Below the pieces are notes generated by a model. The model was not told the origin of the DNA. It worked only from the letters and a program-made list of their open reading frames with translations, and ran no database searches. Source: Salvia splendens (Eukaryota; Streptophyta; Magnoliopsida; Lamiales; Lamiaceae). From it: a stretch of DNA of 64,000 bases. Location of the stretch: contig NC_056049.1 of NCBI RefSeq assembly GCF_004379255.2, forward strand, positions 1,426,001 through 1,490,000. Reading direction: 5' to 3'. How positions within the stretch are numbered: position 1 is the stretch's first letter; every line of letters begins with the position of its first letter. Made by a program: the position numbers and the translations under genes. Shown in pieces: positions 36,426-46,724 of this stretch.

Positions 36426-36880
36426 TCTGCTGTTGCTTGAGTTTGTCGACTTCACTTTTTTCCAGTGTGTTTTGTGTGATTGAATAAGCCTTTTGTTTGA
36501 GGAATGAGTGTGTTTTTGCATCTTCAAATTCTCTGTATCTAATGCAGTGTATATTACTCAGTTTTCAGAAACTTTTACATAGTTTCTGTTATAAATAAAT
36601 GATCATTGTTCTTAATTAGTACTTCTAATATACTCCTATAATTCTACACAACCCAAAAAATGGCATTGGAATGCATCATCACTATCTTCAAGATGAACAA
36701 AAACAGAGTAGTTACATTGTACAATTGATATTCTTGAAATTACTTGAGAAAATGAGAGAAACACAAAAAACAATTCATACCAAAAAATTGAGTATAAATA
36801 TCTAAACACCAATATTTACAAATACCAAAAATTGAAATCAATATCAATACCTACAATCCCATCTCCATCTTCTCCCATTT
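36426..36880. other. Convergent 3' spacer
   Basis: Holds the 3' ends of the PPO copy (+) and the transporter (-). AT-rich, with no other feature seen. Confidence 0.5.
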
Positions 36881-38677
36881 TCAGCTCTTATTCATCCATT
36901 CCTCCAAATGAGCAACATCATAAGTAGTATGAACTCCCACCAACACATAGTAAACCACCATCACCACGCTACATATCAAGAACCGCCATATCGCAGTTGC
37001 CCCGAGCGACCCGATGAGGAAAATATTCATCACAATCGACAGGGACGGCAGCCACGGGACGAGAGGTACGCCCCACACCTTCGCGCTCCTATGCTGCGAC
37101 GTCAACGCCATCCCGGCCGTCCCCAACGCCCACAAACCCCCACACACAACATACCCCACGAAACCCCTCTCCCCCGAGCTCCAGAGGAGCGTAATCCCGA
37201 GAGACGAACCAAGGATAACTAACAAGGCCGCGCCAAATTTGACCGCGTCGTGCCTTGGGGTCACATCCTTGACGTAGTACCGCCTCACGAGCAATGCCAC
37301 GGCCATGAGCATGAAGATGAAGAGCGTGCTGAACGAAAGCACGCTCGAGAGCACGTCTAGGCTCGTGAACAGGGCGAGCACGCTGCTCACCAACGTCGTG
37401 AGGAGCGTGGCGTAAATAGGGGTGCCGGTTTTTGGGTGGATCAAGGCGAAGAAAGGCGGGATCATGTGCGATCGTGCGATCTGAGTGGTGTAACGAGCTT
37501 GCCCCATTGAGCCGACGAGCAAGCTCGTCGTCATCCCTTTCAACGCGACAATGCTGACGAGATACTTCGCCCATTTGAACCCGATTTGGTCGAAAACGAC
37601 CGAGTAAGGCGCGTTCCGGTCGACATCCGTGTATTGCACCATCATCACCAACACAAGCGACATCAAGCAGTAAACAACCGTGATTAAAGACATGGATCCG
37701 ACTAATCCGATCGGGATATCCCTCGTCGGCTTCTTCACCTCCTCCGCCATGTTCGCCACCATGTCGAAACCGGTGTAGGACCAGTAGACGACGGCTGCCG
37801 CAGTGAAAACCCCCTCCGCGCCGTAGGGGAGAAAGGGGGATAAATTGTCGGTGCTGCCATTGATGAATCCGAAGATGATGATGAAAACAATCACCGCAGC
37901 GCTGAAAATTGAGCTAATCCAGTTTAGAATTGATGAATGCTTCGTTCCGGTCATGGCAATTCCGTTAACAATTAGCAGAATTAACACAGCAAGGGGATCT
38001 AGCACATTGAAGCCCTCAGCGAAGAAATTAACCCTAAATCGGAGGAATTCAGGGTTATTACTGAAGATGCTAGCTAGATAGGAGGACCAGGATCGGCCTA
38101 ATCCGGCGGCGCCGACGAGTCCTTCGAGCAAAATGTTGCCGGCGGCGATGAACGCGATGAAATCCCCTAATTCGATGCGGAGGAAGGAGAAGGATCCGCC
38201 GGCGATGGGGATCTCGACGGCGAATTCGGTGTAGCAGAAGACGGAGAGGAGCGCAGAGAGGCCGGAGACGGCGTAGGAGGCGACGATCGCGGGGCCTGCG
38301 GTGTCGCGCGTCTCGAATCCGGTGATGCTGAAGATGCCGGAGCCGACGACGGAGCCAAATCCGAGCCAGATGAGGTCCCACCAAGTGAGGCACTTCTTCA
38401 TCTCGTGCTCGGATTGCTTCTTCGCCTCGATGAGCTCGCCGGATTCGGAGGCGCGGCCGAGGAGGCGGTCGCGGAGGCGGCGGGGGGTGGCGGAGAGGGC
38501 GGAGAGGTAGGCGGAGAAGCTCTGGAAGGAAGGCTCCGGGAAGAAGTCGTGCTTGCTGAACCGCCAGTAGGATTTTTCTCCGGCGGCGGCGGCGGCGGAG
38601 GGGGTGGTCATGGTGAGGGGAGATGTTAGGTCGTCGAGAATTAGATTTTGATTTTGATCTTGATTAGTGTATCCCAT
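36881..38677 (-). CDS. CAT: Cationic amino-acid transporter (CAT5/CAT8-like)
   Basis: Intronless gene for 598 residues. It is an APC-superfamily permease for basic amino acids with about 14 membrane helices, expected at the plasma membrane or an endomembrane. The plant CAT signatures are all there: the cytoplasmic N-terminus with HDFFPEPSFQSFSAYLSAL, then MKKCLTWWDLIWLGFGSVVG leading into helix 1, CYTEFAVEIPIAGGSFSFLR, RDIPIGLVGSMS, LKGMTTSLLVGSMGQARY, HPKTGTPIYA, FIFMLMAVALLVRRYYV and KVWGVPLVPWLPSLSI. N-terminus and motifs are nearer CAT5/CAT8 than CAT1, which I judge from memory of the family. Length is normal and there are no breaks. The ATG at 38677 opens a frame with a 20-residue polar leader; an ATG at residue 23 is a possible alternative start. 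The upstream 200 bases are AT-rich without a clear TATA box. Confidence 0.92.
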   Translation of the reverse strand: MGYTNQDQNQNLILDDLTSPLTMTTPSAAAAAGEKSYWRFSKHDFFPEPSFQSFSAYLSALSATPRRLRDRLLGRASESGELIEAKKQSEHEMKKCLTWWDLIWLGFGSVVGSGIFSITGFETRDTAGPAIVASYAVSGLSALLSVFCYTEFAVEIPIAGGSFSFLRIELGDFIAFIAAGNILLEGLVGAAGLGRSWSSYLASIFSNNPEFLRFRVNFFAEGFNVLDPLAVLILLIVNGIAMTGTKHSSILNWISSIFSAAVIVFIIIFGFINGSTDNLSPFLPYGAEGVFTAAAVVYWSYTGFDMVANMAEEVKKPTRDIPIGLVGSMSLITVVYCLMSLVLVMMVQYTDVDRNAPYSVVFDQIGFKWAKYLVSIVALKGMTTSLLVGSMGQARYTTQIARSHMIPPFFALIHPKTGTPIYATLLTTLVSSVLALFTSLDVLSSVLSFSTLFIFMLMAVALLVRRYYVKDVTPRHDAVKFGAALLVILGSSLGITLLWSSGERGFVGYVVCGGLWALGTAGMALTSQHRSAKVWGVPLVPWLPSLSIVMNIFLIGSLGATAIWRFLICSVVMVVYYVLVGVHTTYDVAHLEEWMNKS

Positions 38678-39175
38678 TAGTGGAGAGTGATTGAGATTTC
38701 TTATACAGAAAAGGAATTGAGGGATTGGTGGATTTTGCGGAGGAATTTGGATACGGATTTACAGATTTGGATGAATCAGGATTGAAAATCAGTAAGATTC
38801 AGTTGTTGAGATGAATCTTTTTCTTTTTGGAGTTTCTGAAATATTAATCCAACTGTATTTGTATTCATTTTTTTTGCCGTTTTTTTTATTTCATATTCAA
38901 CGATTAACTGTGGATGAAGGGCAAAACCGGTATTTGAAAAGAATGTGGGGATACTTCATTTATTGTTCTTTCATAGTATTGAGTTTTTGATATATACATT
39001 AAATAATATACTTCTAAAAATTTATGATTTAGGACTAATTTTTTCAAGTTCATGAAAAATACAATATTCATCCAAAATTTATAATTTTTAAAACCAAAAT
39101 ACTCAAGAATCGATATTAACAATCTCATATTTCTATTTTAATATGTACATTAAAAGTACTAAAACTTTTAATGAT
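38678..39175. promoter_or_regulatory. 5' flank of the transporter gene
   Basis: Contains the leader and promoter of the minus-strand transporter. AT-rich with a poly-T tract near 38868-38890. No clear TATA box or repeat. Confidence 0.35.
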
Positions 39176-39645
39176 GGGACATTGTTGTCCCTCCAATTGA
39201 AAAACATAGTTCAAATATTCCACTCATGGCACAAATTTTTTTTATCGCATACAATTTTCTAGTTATATACCATTTCACATAGACTTAAAAACATAGTAGG
39301 CGATAAAATAGTCAGCAGGCATGAAAATAATAAAACTCACAGTAGTATCATTTAAAGTTATACTTACATTCGAATCACTCCAATACTCAAACTCATAAAC
39401 TCCAAATTCTAAAGCTCATCCTAACTCTAAAAAATAATACTAATGGGAAAGGATTGTTAAATTTCCAGTTGTTATCAAAGTAAACGACCCTCCAACCTAA
39501 TTTTCATACTATTTCATCAAAAAAATATTAAGTTTATTGTTGTATATGGAATCTCAACCCAATAGAAAATTTCATCTACATTTCCACTTAATTTTTTAGG
39601 AGTTTCTCTAAAGTGGAATTCGTCACTCAAAAGTAGTTTAAGCAA
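39176..39645. repeat. Dispersed repeat, copy 1
   Basis: Shares long collinear stretches with 63250-63747 and partly with 62400-62590. Common blocks include TTCCACTCATGGCACAAA, AGTAAACGACCCTCCAAC, ATAGAAAATTTCAT and TTTCTCTAAAG. No coding capacity was seen. The family and ends are unknown. Confidence 0.65.
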
Positions 39646-40319
39646 TTGCATCCAAGTCTTTAACAAACATTTTTTCTGCAAAACAATCTTAAGTTAAGTG
39701 AAGAATTCCCAAAGGCAAATGTCGGAAATTCTCTGCTTGTTTCGTACCGCACTTAATATAACAATAATAATAGTATAAAAATAAAGCCTTAATTATATAT
39801 TAATAGTATACTATTATTTTGTTCAGTACACTCTTTTAGTTATAATGAACTTTATCTATTTATATATAAAATATTACATTGTTTTATCTACAATAACTAA
39901 TGATCATAATTTTAGTTTTATTTACCAACAAAAATATTTATGGAATTTTATCATTTACTACTAAATTTTTATATTTATATTTACAACTATTGAGGTTAAT
40001 ATTTTTGATATATTGTTAATTATATGTAAAATTAATATATTTTGCATATAGTATATTTAATTATATGTATTTACAACAGTAAAACAGTTCGACCAGTGAT
40101 TGAACCGGTTGGACCGGTTGAACCATGAACCAGTTTCTTCGCCGGTTCGCTCACCAGTCCGGTTTTTAAAACATTGACTATGAGTCTGTGAGAGTTGAGG
40201 GATGCATACTTGTCTGCTTTGGACAAAGCCCTCCTCAAAAGAAAGCCCTCCTCAAAAGGGCTCATTCTAGCAACCATATTGCTTGCACATATTCTAACAT
40301 ACATAATAGAAATACTTGC
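39646..40319. other. AT-rich spacer with a GGTTCAACC-type repeat fragment
   Basis: At about 40080-40175 the sequence has GAACCGGTTGGACCGGTTG and CCGGTTTTTAAAACATTGA, which resembles the ends of a common plant DNA-transposon repeat. A 15-base direct repeat AAAGCCCTCCTCAAA occurs near 40226 and 40242. No gene. Confidence 0.4.
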
Positions 40320-40466
40320 ATTAATCAAAGGAAATGATTGTTCGTTTCAGCACTGGTACATGGAAAACACAAAGAAATCAGCGCGAAAAATGAGCTGTTA
40401 TTGGAAACATTTAACTTGGAAACAAAGGGTGATCAGAAAACCAAAGGTGAGGAATCGTTGAATGAA

Positions 40467-40611
40467 TTAAGTTGCGGCAGAGAGGTGGACGATCTTAATC
40501 CCACCAATGGTGACGACAACGACATCATCATTGACGAAGACATCGAGCGCGATGAGCTCGTTGCTGACTGTGACAATGCCCTCGATCACGAGCACCTCGT
40601 CGGCTCTCTTT
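40467..40611 (-). pseudogene. PPO: Polyphenol oxidase relic, end of the KFDV domain only
   Basis: In frame on the minus strand it reads RADEVLVIEGIVT, then LDVFVNDD, jumps to VVVVTIGGIKIV and ends at TAA. These are the last blocks of a PPO with about 60 residues missing between VNDD and VVVV. The copper sites, DWL domain and transit peptide are gone. The left limit of the protein match abuts a MITE (TA at 40618-40619). It differs from both larger PPO copies here, so it is a third member of the cluster. Confidence 0.88.
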
Positions 40612-40619
40612 AAATCCTA

Positions 40620-40871
40620 CTCTCTCCGTCCCTGCTAAGATGCCACATTTCTTGGCCAGCACGCGATTTTAGGAGTTATTGGTTAATGTGTTTAATTGGA
40701 GATAGAAAAGATGGGTACAAATATTAAGATAGAGAGATGAATATTTTGATTGGAGTGAGAAAAAGTTGTTGGTGTATTAATTGGAGAGAAAAAGTTTTAA
40801 AAAAAAGAAAATATGTCATTTTAGTTGGAACAAATTAAAAAGAAAAACATATCATCTTAAGTTGGACATAG
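40620..40871. mobile_element. Stowaway-like MITE at the breakpoint of the PPO relic
   Basis: Left end CTCTCTCCGTCCCTGC after TA (40618-40619). Inner CAGCACGCGATTTTAGGAG and an imperfectly mirrored right end near AAGTTGGACATAG before TA. It lies just beyond the point where PPO homology stops. Confidence 0.65.
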
Positions 40872-42070
40872 TAAAATGAAAATATATAAAAATGCATACT
40901 TCTATCACATTTAGTGATCACCACCATTTTTTATCTAATGATTTTTAGGATGGAATATATGGAAAATGTTAGTATCACAAAAGTCCTATTATGATAATTT
41001 ACCACACGCTAACCCTCTAGATAATACTATCCACAATTGGAGTGAAAATCTCAAAAAAGGCCTATTCTAGGTAAAAAGTTCATGACCAAAAATTTATTCT
41101 ACAAAATAGTATATACTATAAAAAATTGTGAAAAGGAGTACAAAATAATTAACTCACCGTTTTGCATCAAAGAACTACTGGAATGCATATAATTCGGAAT
41201 ATTTTTCATTAACTATATTTTATTTCTCTTGTTCTATTAATAAATTTGCAATAAGACCATATATATACATTTTCTAGGAGAAAAATAATTGTTACTGTAA
41301 CCTTTAAATTAATTGGAAGGCCGTTGACTAATACAAGAACTACAGATAAATCACATGCTACGCGACAGAAAGTGGCGCTATTTTCTCTTGGGTAAATGTG
41401 TGATATAATTAGGTTACAATAAATTTGAAAAATAATTTTAAATATTTTTCAAGCATGTGGTTAACGAGATTTATTTTATAATATTATTAGATACTGGAAA
41501 AAAGGGATAGGTGAGTCCGTTAGTGGAATACATTATCGAGTGGGGGATGCAAAGTTTATTTTGATAGGAGCTATACTTTCTAAATTTGAACGAGAATAAT
41601 TTTTGGATGCTAGAGGCTTTTTCACAATGATTAATACAAAATATCAAAATTTAATAATATTATCTGTATAAAAATAAATCGCAGCTTAATAGTGGCTTAA
41701 GCCCTCTCCACACATAATATGAGTATAAGCCAATGGATATATCTCGTAGTTGCATGTATGCAAGGGTGGGAAAACAGAATGAAAAAAATGTTGTACCGCA
41801 CTTTTCGTATTGAAAAAATATTGAGAATATTAAAATTTTGGTATATTGTGATTTTCGACACGGTATTATATGGTATCAGAAGATTTTGTTACGACAACAG
41901 TATGCACTTTGTTAGGGTATACCGAATATTCTATCATGTGTGAGCGGACATAAAAAATTGGTATTGCACTATGTTGTAAAAGTACGATATATCGAATTTG
42001 GTACAACATACCGAAATATCGATACAGTATCGTTATTGATAATTGGTCAATACTCTAAGTTCGGTAATAC

Positions 42071-43104
42071 TGGAAAATACGATAAGGTGATGGTATAATA
42101 TTTCCTCAATCTGAAATTAATTAATAAAGAAATATTAAGATCTTTTTTAATGTTACGCCTTTTACCGTTTTATCAAAGTAAAACCCTAGTTTCAAACACA
42201 TTTCTTGCTCGACGCGAAAGATCCCCGCGACGGCCATCACTGATCGCTGAACCTCGCGTCGCTGATCAATTCCGATAGGAGGAATATCCTATCAGCTTGG
42301 GCTCAGAATTCTTTTCTTGCTAGCTCGTCTATGTTGTTGGAGGCGGCTAGATGGTAGGGTCTAATCAGTTGATGTCAGGCTGTATGTGGAGTCTGAATCA
42401 ACAACCATATTATATGATTGTATGAACAATAATGTGTTTGTATCAATTTGTATATCCATGTTAATAGGGTATGTAATTTTAATTGAGAATAAGTGAAAAT
42501 GTTTCAAAATCTAAGACAAAGTTACATAAAGTTTGGCGATACATACCTGAACTCTATGATACTGTCTGATATAAGCAAAAACTAATGGTTTTATTATTCG
42601 GGTTACACTTATATATTGCTAGCACATTTTCTAATTCTCCGATATGGATTGGGTGATAGGACATCAACTTCTGAAACAACAAACACCGCCAACCAACTGC
42701 CCAAGAGGAAGATCGCGCGGCCGGTGAAGTTTAAAGACTTTAGCTCTCGATAATTATTTATTTTGTTTATCGTAATATTTGTTTTTACATTATTGTTTGG
42801 GATAATTTTGAACTTATTAGAATTAGGGTTAATTAAACCTTCTTGGGTTTTTTTATATTATTTCCCGAGTCGGATCAAGCAGGGTCCGGGATCTGCAAAT
42901 ACTAGAGTCCATTAGAGGTCAAACTATTCAGAAATAAGATAGTAATTATTATCACTTTCACCGTTCATGGTTACTACTTACTAACCCTAGCACCTCAACT
43001 AGGGTTTCTTCCTCTTTCTTCTTCTCTCCGCAAAATTCATACAACTCGTGTGACAGATGATTTGAACCCCAACAAACATAATAGTAACAGATAATAGAAA
43101 GACT
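42071..43104. other. Spacer between PPO relic segment and intact PPO
   Basis: No intact gene. A GC-richer patch at 42180-42330 and a short stretch at about 42660-42750 reading SETTNTANQLPKRKIARPVK then KFKDFSSR and a stop resemble the decayed end of a retroelement polyprotein, but this is too short to assign. Confidence 0.35.
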
Positions 43105-43239
43105 TGTATTAATCAAAGGAAATGATTCTTCATTTAGCACACCAGTACATGGAAAATACAAAGAAAGCAGCGCCGTTATTGGAAACATTCAAGATGAGAA
43201 GAAAGCAAAAGCACAAACTGGGAAAGATCGGCGAATGAC

Positions 43240-45611
43240 CTAAGCGGTGGGAACGCGGGGGACGATCTTAATCCCACCAATGGTGACCGCGTCACCATTG
43301 AAGCGGGGAACGGTGGGAACGCGGGGGACGATCTTAATCCCACCAATGGTGACCGCGTCACCATTGAAGCGGGGAACGAGGGTGACGACTACAATGTCAT
43401 CATCATCAGCAATGTTAATGTTGTTGTAGAGTTCCTTCAATTTGATGGTGAGGTCGCTGGGGGTCTCGGAGGTCCTAGACCTGTGGGGCACCTGCGTGAA
43501 TCCCCCGGCTCTCTCGGCAATAACGGGGCCATCCGTAGTGTTTTCGTCATCATTGACGTAGATATCGAAGCCAATGAGCAGGCTGTTGTCTGTGACAATG
43601 CCCTCGATCACGAGCACCTCGTCGGCCTTTCCTTTAGATGGTTTGGCAACAACAACCCTTATAGTGTCGGTGAGAGTGGCAGGGAAGGCTTGTGCTGCAG
43701 CCTGCGCCGTTTGGGCGAGTTGTTGGACGTTGGCCGGGACTTCTCTCTGAGGTGGTATGTAGTTGAGCCACGGACTAATACTGCTGAATTCGTACTCGTA
43801 TCCCAGTGCTGTGTTGTCCAAGCAATCGCGGACTCTGACTTTGACAAGGTTCTTCTGCTCGTCGTAGAACAAGAAGGCCGCGTCGAGGAAATCAAGATCG
43901 AGGATGGGCTCTGCAGTGGGGTGGAGGGCGTTCCAGATGGTCCACATTCTGTCGACGTTAGAGTGATGGCAGTAGAAGATGGGGTCCCTTGCTGCAGAGT
44001 AGAAGTTGCCCATGTTTTCTCTGAGAGTGTTTTTGGGGTTTCCGCACCAGACATGGATGCCACCGTGGGACCCTTGCTCGGATGTTCCGCCACGGGGAGC
44101 ACCTGGTGGAGGACTTCCGGCACTGTACTCTTGGCCCATGAAGTTGATGGCTGAGTCTCCCTGAACAATCATTTCCTGTTGCATTTGGTTGAGATTCGCA
44201 TCGACGCTCACTCCCGGTGCGAAGCTGAGGTCGACAAGGGCGTCTCCCACATGCGTTTGATCGCGGTTACAGTCGTAGAGGGGCGAGTACGACTCAGCGA
44301 AGGGGGTTGGCAAATACATGCCGTCCGGGTGGTCCCAGTTCCAGTAGGGCAGGGCGAAGTCGGGTTTCCCAATCAGTTCACCGCAGATCCTCTCGAAGAA
44401 ATACAGGTACCACCTGTTGTTGTTTCAGTAATTTTATACAAAAATAAATATACAGGTACCATAACGACTCCGTGGGTTCCATCCTAAAACCAATTGGAGA
44501 TAGGAAGAGTGGCCCATGGGATTTATATATTAGTTTCAGTTTTCTTTTAACACCGATGTGAGACAGTTATATGTTATTTTTCTAGTTTCAATTGCCAACA
44601 CCCTCCCTCAAACCCTTCAAGGTGAACTTGGAGGGGTTGGACTTTTTTCTGACCGATTGGACAATTGGCCCAATTTTTTTTTCTTCGATCGGTTGGACCA
44701 CTGGCCCAAATTTTAAGCCCAAATATACTGTTGGGTCAGTCATTTTTTCGGTTTTAACCCAGATATACTGCTGGGTCAGTTAAATTTGACCACAGTCGGC
44801 GACCCGCTCTGATACCATGATAGAAATCCGTGGGTTCCATCCTAAAACCAATTGGTGATAGGAGGAGTGGCCCATGGGCATGGAGTTATATACTAGTTTC
44901 AGTTTTTTTTAACACCGATGTGGAACAATTATATACTATTTTTCTAGTTTCAATTGCCAACAAAACATGCTACTACTAGTAAGTAGTAATAATTGGATTG
45001 GATTCATCACGTCACCTGTGGAAAGGGAAGAATATCCAGGAGTTGTGGATCTGGATGTCAAGGGTCGGAAAGCCACGTTGATCATAGGGGCCGTTGCAGT
45101 AAGCGCAGTGGATGTTGGCTTGCTGCGCGAAGCCACGGGGGTCGTCAGGGTCGGTGGTGTCCAGATCCTTCATCATCTGGATGGCTAGCTTGTAGTCTGC
45201 TAAGTATTCGGGCGTCATCCTGTGAGCCGCGGGCCTCCTGCGAAGCGTGTCAACCGGCGGGGGCACGTAGAAGGATTCGGGATCAGTGCCGTTGTAGGGT
45301 GGGCAGCAGTCGGCGTCGATATGAATCACCTTCCCAGTGTTGCGGTCAGTAGTAGTTGTGCCTTCGGCGTCGCAAGTACTCAGGTCGGGAGGCTGGAGCG
45401 GATCGGCCTCGGCTCTACGGCCGCTGACGAGGCTGCTTGCGCCGTACAGACCGCCGAGCCCAAGGAGCATGTTTCTACGGTCTACACGGCCGCCCCCGCT
45501 GTCGCCAGCGTTGCATGAAACCCTCACCCTCGAGGGTTTTCGGAAGGCGGAAGTGGGGGGGTTCTTGGGGGTGGTGGCGAGGACCGTGAAGGAGGATTGA
45601 AGAGAAGCCAT
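43240..45611 (-). CDS. PPO: Polyphenol oxidase (catechol oxidase), chloroplast, two exons
   Basis: Oxidises o-diphenols to quinones in the thylakoid lumen; wound and defence browning. Exons 45611-45016 and 44413-43240 join in phase to 589 residues, the family norm. A Ser/Thr-rich transit peptide starts MASLQSSF. A twin-arginine lumen signal has RR at 45-46 before the LLGLGGLYGAS core. CuA ligands are H168, H189 and H198 with the thioether Cys at 172; CuB ligands are H315, H319 and H349 in SHGGIHVW and FYCHHSNVDRMW. The DWL-type region (DFLDAAFLFYDEQ) and a KFDV-type domain beginning GFDIYVNDDE follow. A 66-base in-frame duplication adds a second copy of a 22-residue end block. The intron splits the Arg after H198 and is largely a TRIM element. 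TATAAATAG lies at 45666-45674. Confidence 0.94.
43246..43377 (-). repeat. 66-bp tandem duplication inside the PPO C-terminus
   Basis: Two identical 66-base units, 43246-43311 and 43312-43377, each encoding 22 residues around DAVTIGGIKIVPRV. In frame, so the protein is lengthened, not broken. Identity of the units suggests recent origin. Confidence 0.9.
44459..44962 (-). mobile_element. TRIM retrotransposon inside the PPO intron
   Basis: About 500 bases on the same strand as PPO. The 5' LTR is 44962-44818 (145 bases, starts TGTTGGCAATTG, ends TCTATCA). Directly after it comes TGGTATCAGAGC, the initiator tRNA-Met primer site. A short non-coding middle and a polypurine tract (GGGTTTGAGGGAGGG) follow, then the 3' LTR at 44600 to about 44459. 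The LTRs differ at many positions and the distal 12 bases no longer match, so it is older than the other LTR elements here. It leaves about 98 bases of original intron. Confidence 0.85.
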
Positions 45612-45665
45612 GGTTAATATCTTTGGATTCGATATTTGATGATTTTATTTGGAGCGAATGCATGT

Positions 45666-45674
45666 CTATTTATA
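45666..45674 (-). promoter_or_regulatory. TATA box of the intact PPO
   Basis: TATAAATAG on the minus strand, 55-63 bases upstream of the ATG at 45611. Confidence 0.65.
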
Positions 45675-45985
45675 CTAGTATTTCCGAAGACCTAGCTAGC
45701 TAATCCATGCTTAATTAAACTGATCTGGATCTACTTAATTATACAATATTTAATTTAATGTAACCCACGCTGCATCATTTCTGGTGCTAATTAATGACAT
45801 TTTTGGGCCAGCTAATCAAATGCATAATTTAACCTTAGTCGATTTGTCAGTATTTATAAATCTATATTTGTATTTGGACCAGCTTAACCAATCCATACTA
45901 TGTTTGAAGCTCATATATTGCAATCAAGAGTTTAAGTTATATAGTGAAATAAGTGTGTATTTGATACCAGAAGGTATCCCGAAAA

Positions 45986-46162
45986 GGACGATGGACGGTG
46001 GCTAGACAACGATGTGATGGGGACGAAACCCTACTTTTGGAGGTTAGGGTTTAAAGGACGACGGGCGGGAACTAGACAATGGTGTGAAGGGGACGAAACC
46101 CTAGTATCGTAGGGTTAGGGTTTAAAGGACGACGGACGACAGCTAGACAGTGATGTGAAGAT
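45986..46162. repeat. Tandem repeat of about 70 bp, 2.5 copies
   Basis: Units start GGACGA at 45986, 46056 and 46127 and share GCTAGACAACGATGTGA and GGGGACGAAACCCTA blocks. The GGTTAGGGTTTAAA stretch looks telomere-like but is a single occurrence per unit. Confidence 0.8.
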
Positions 46163-46724
46163 AATTGTAATTCACTTTGATAACTCATAACTCATAACAA
46201 AAGATTACATATTTGTAAAGTTATCTAAGACGTATGAAGTTTGATTCTCTTTTGGGATCCGGAAAAAAAACTAGCATGAAAAACCAGAAATGAGCTTATA
46301 ATTATGTAAGACTTAAGAAATTACATTATAATAAATAAAGATAAACACTACTCCCTTGACTAAACATAGTCTATGTAGCGATTTGGGACAGCTCGGGTAT
46401 ACCGTGGGCAAGGCTCGAGCCTCGTGGGCTGCCTTGGGCATGGTGATTTCTTTAGGGTCATGCCGTCATTAGTTTATCCCGTATCAATCTCTGTGATATA
46501 TGTTCTTCATTAATTTTTAAAATAACTAAATGGCCTTTTCTGGAATTTGAGCCAGAGTATATACATATATCGCCCACCAAATACATATGATATCGGATTG
46601 GATAAATAATTCATATGTTTATTTAGTTATATATTCATGATTACTTATGTATTTATTTCCTAATACATATATACCATTTTTGCAGCATTATTTTTGTTTT
46701 TACTTTTATCATAGTAAAAAAATA
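46163..46724. other. Spacer without a recognised gene
   Basis: A GC-richer patch at 46375-46480 (GTGGGCAAGGCTCGAGCCTC) has no ORF I can assign. The rest is AT-rich. Confidence 0.4.

Larger units (their letters stand above)
40320..42070. repeat. Segmental duplication, left copy (pairs with about 43105-43300 and 46725-47975)
   Basis: 40320-40480 matches the 3' UTR of the intact PPO at 43105-43245 (TAATCAAAGGAAATGATT, TACATGGAAAA, GTTATTGGAAACATT). 40880-42070 matches 46725-47975, the 5' flank of that PPO (CACATGCTACGCGACAGAA, CAAGCATGTGGTTAACGAG, TATCAGAAGATTTTGTTA). Order and orientation agree, so this copy once held a whole minus-strand PPO of which only the C-terminal fragment remains. Confidence 0.8.

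Noticed and set aside
37014..38629. Plus-strand ORFs over the transporter gene
   Set aside because: Shadows of the 598-codon minus-strand gene.
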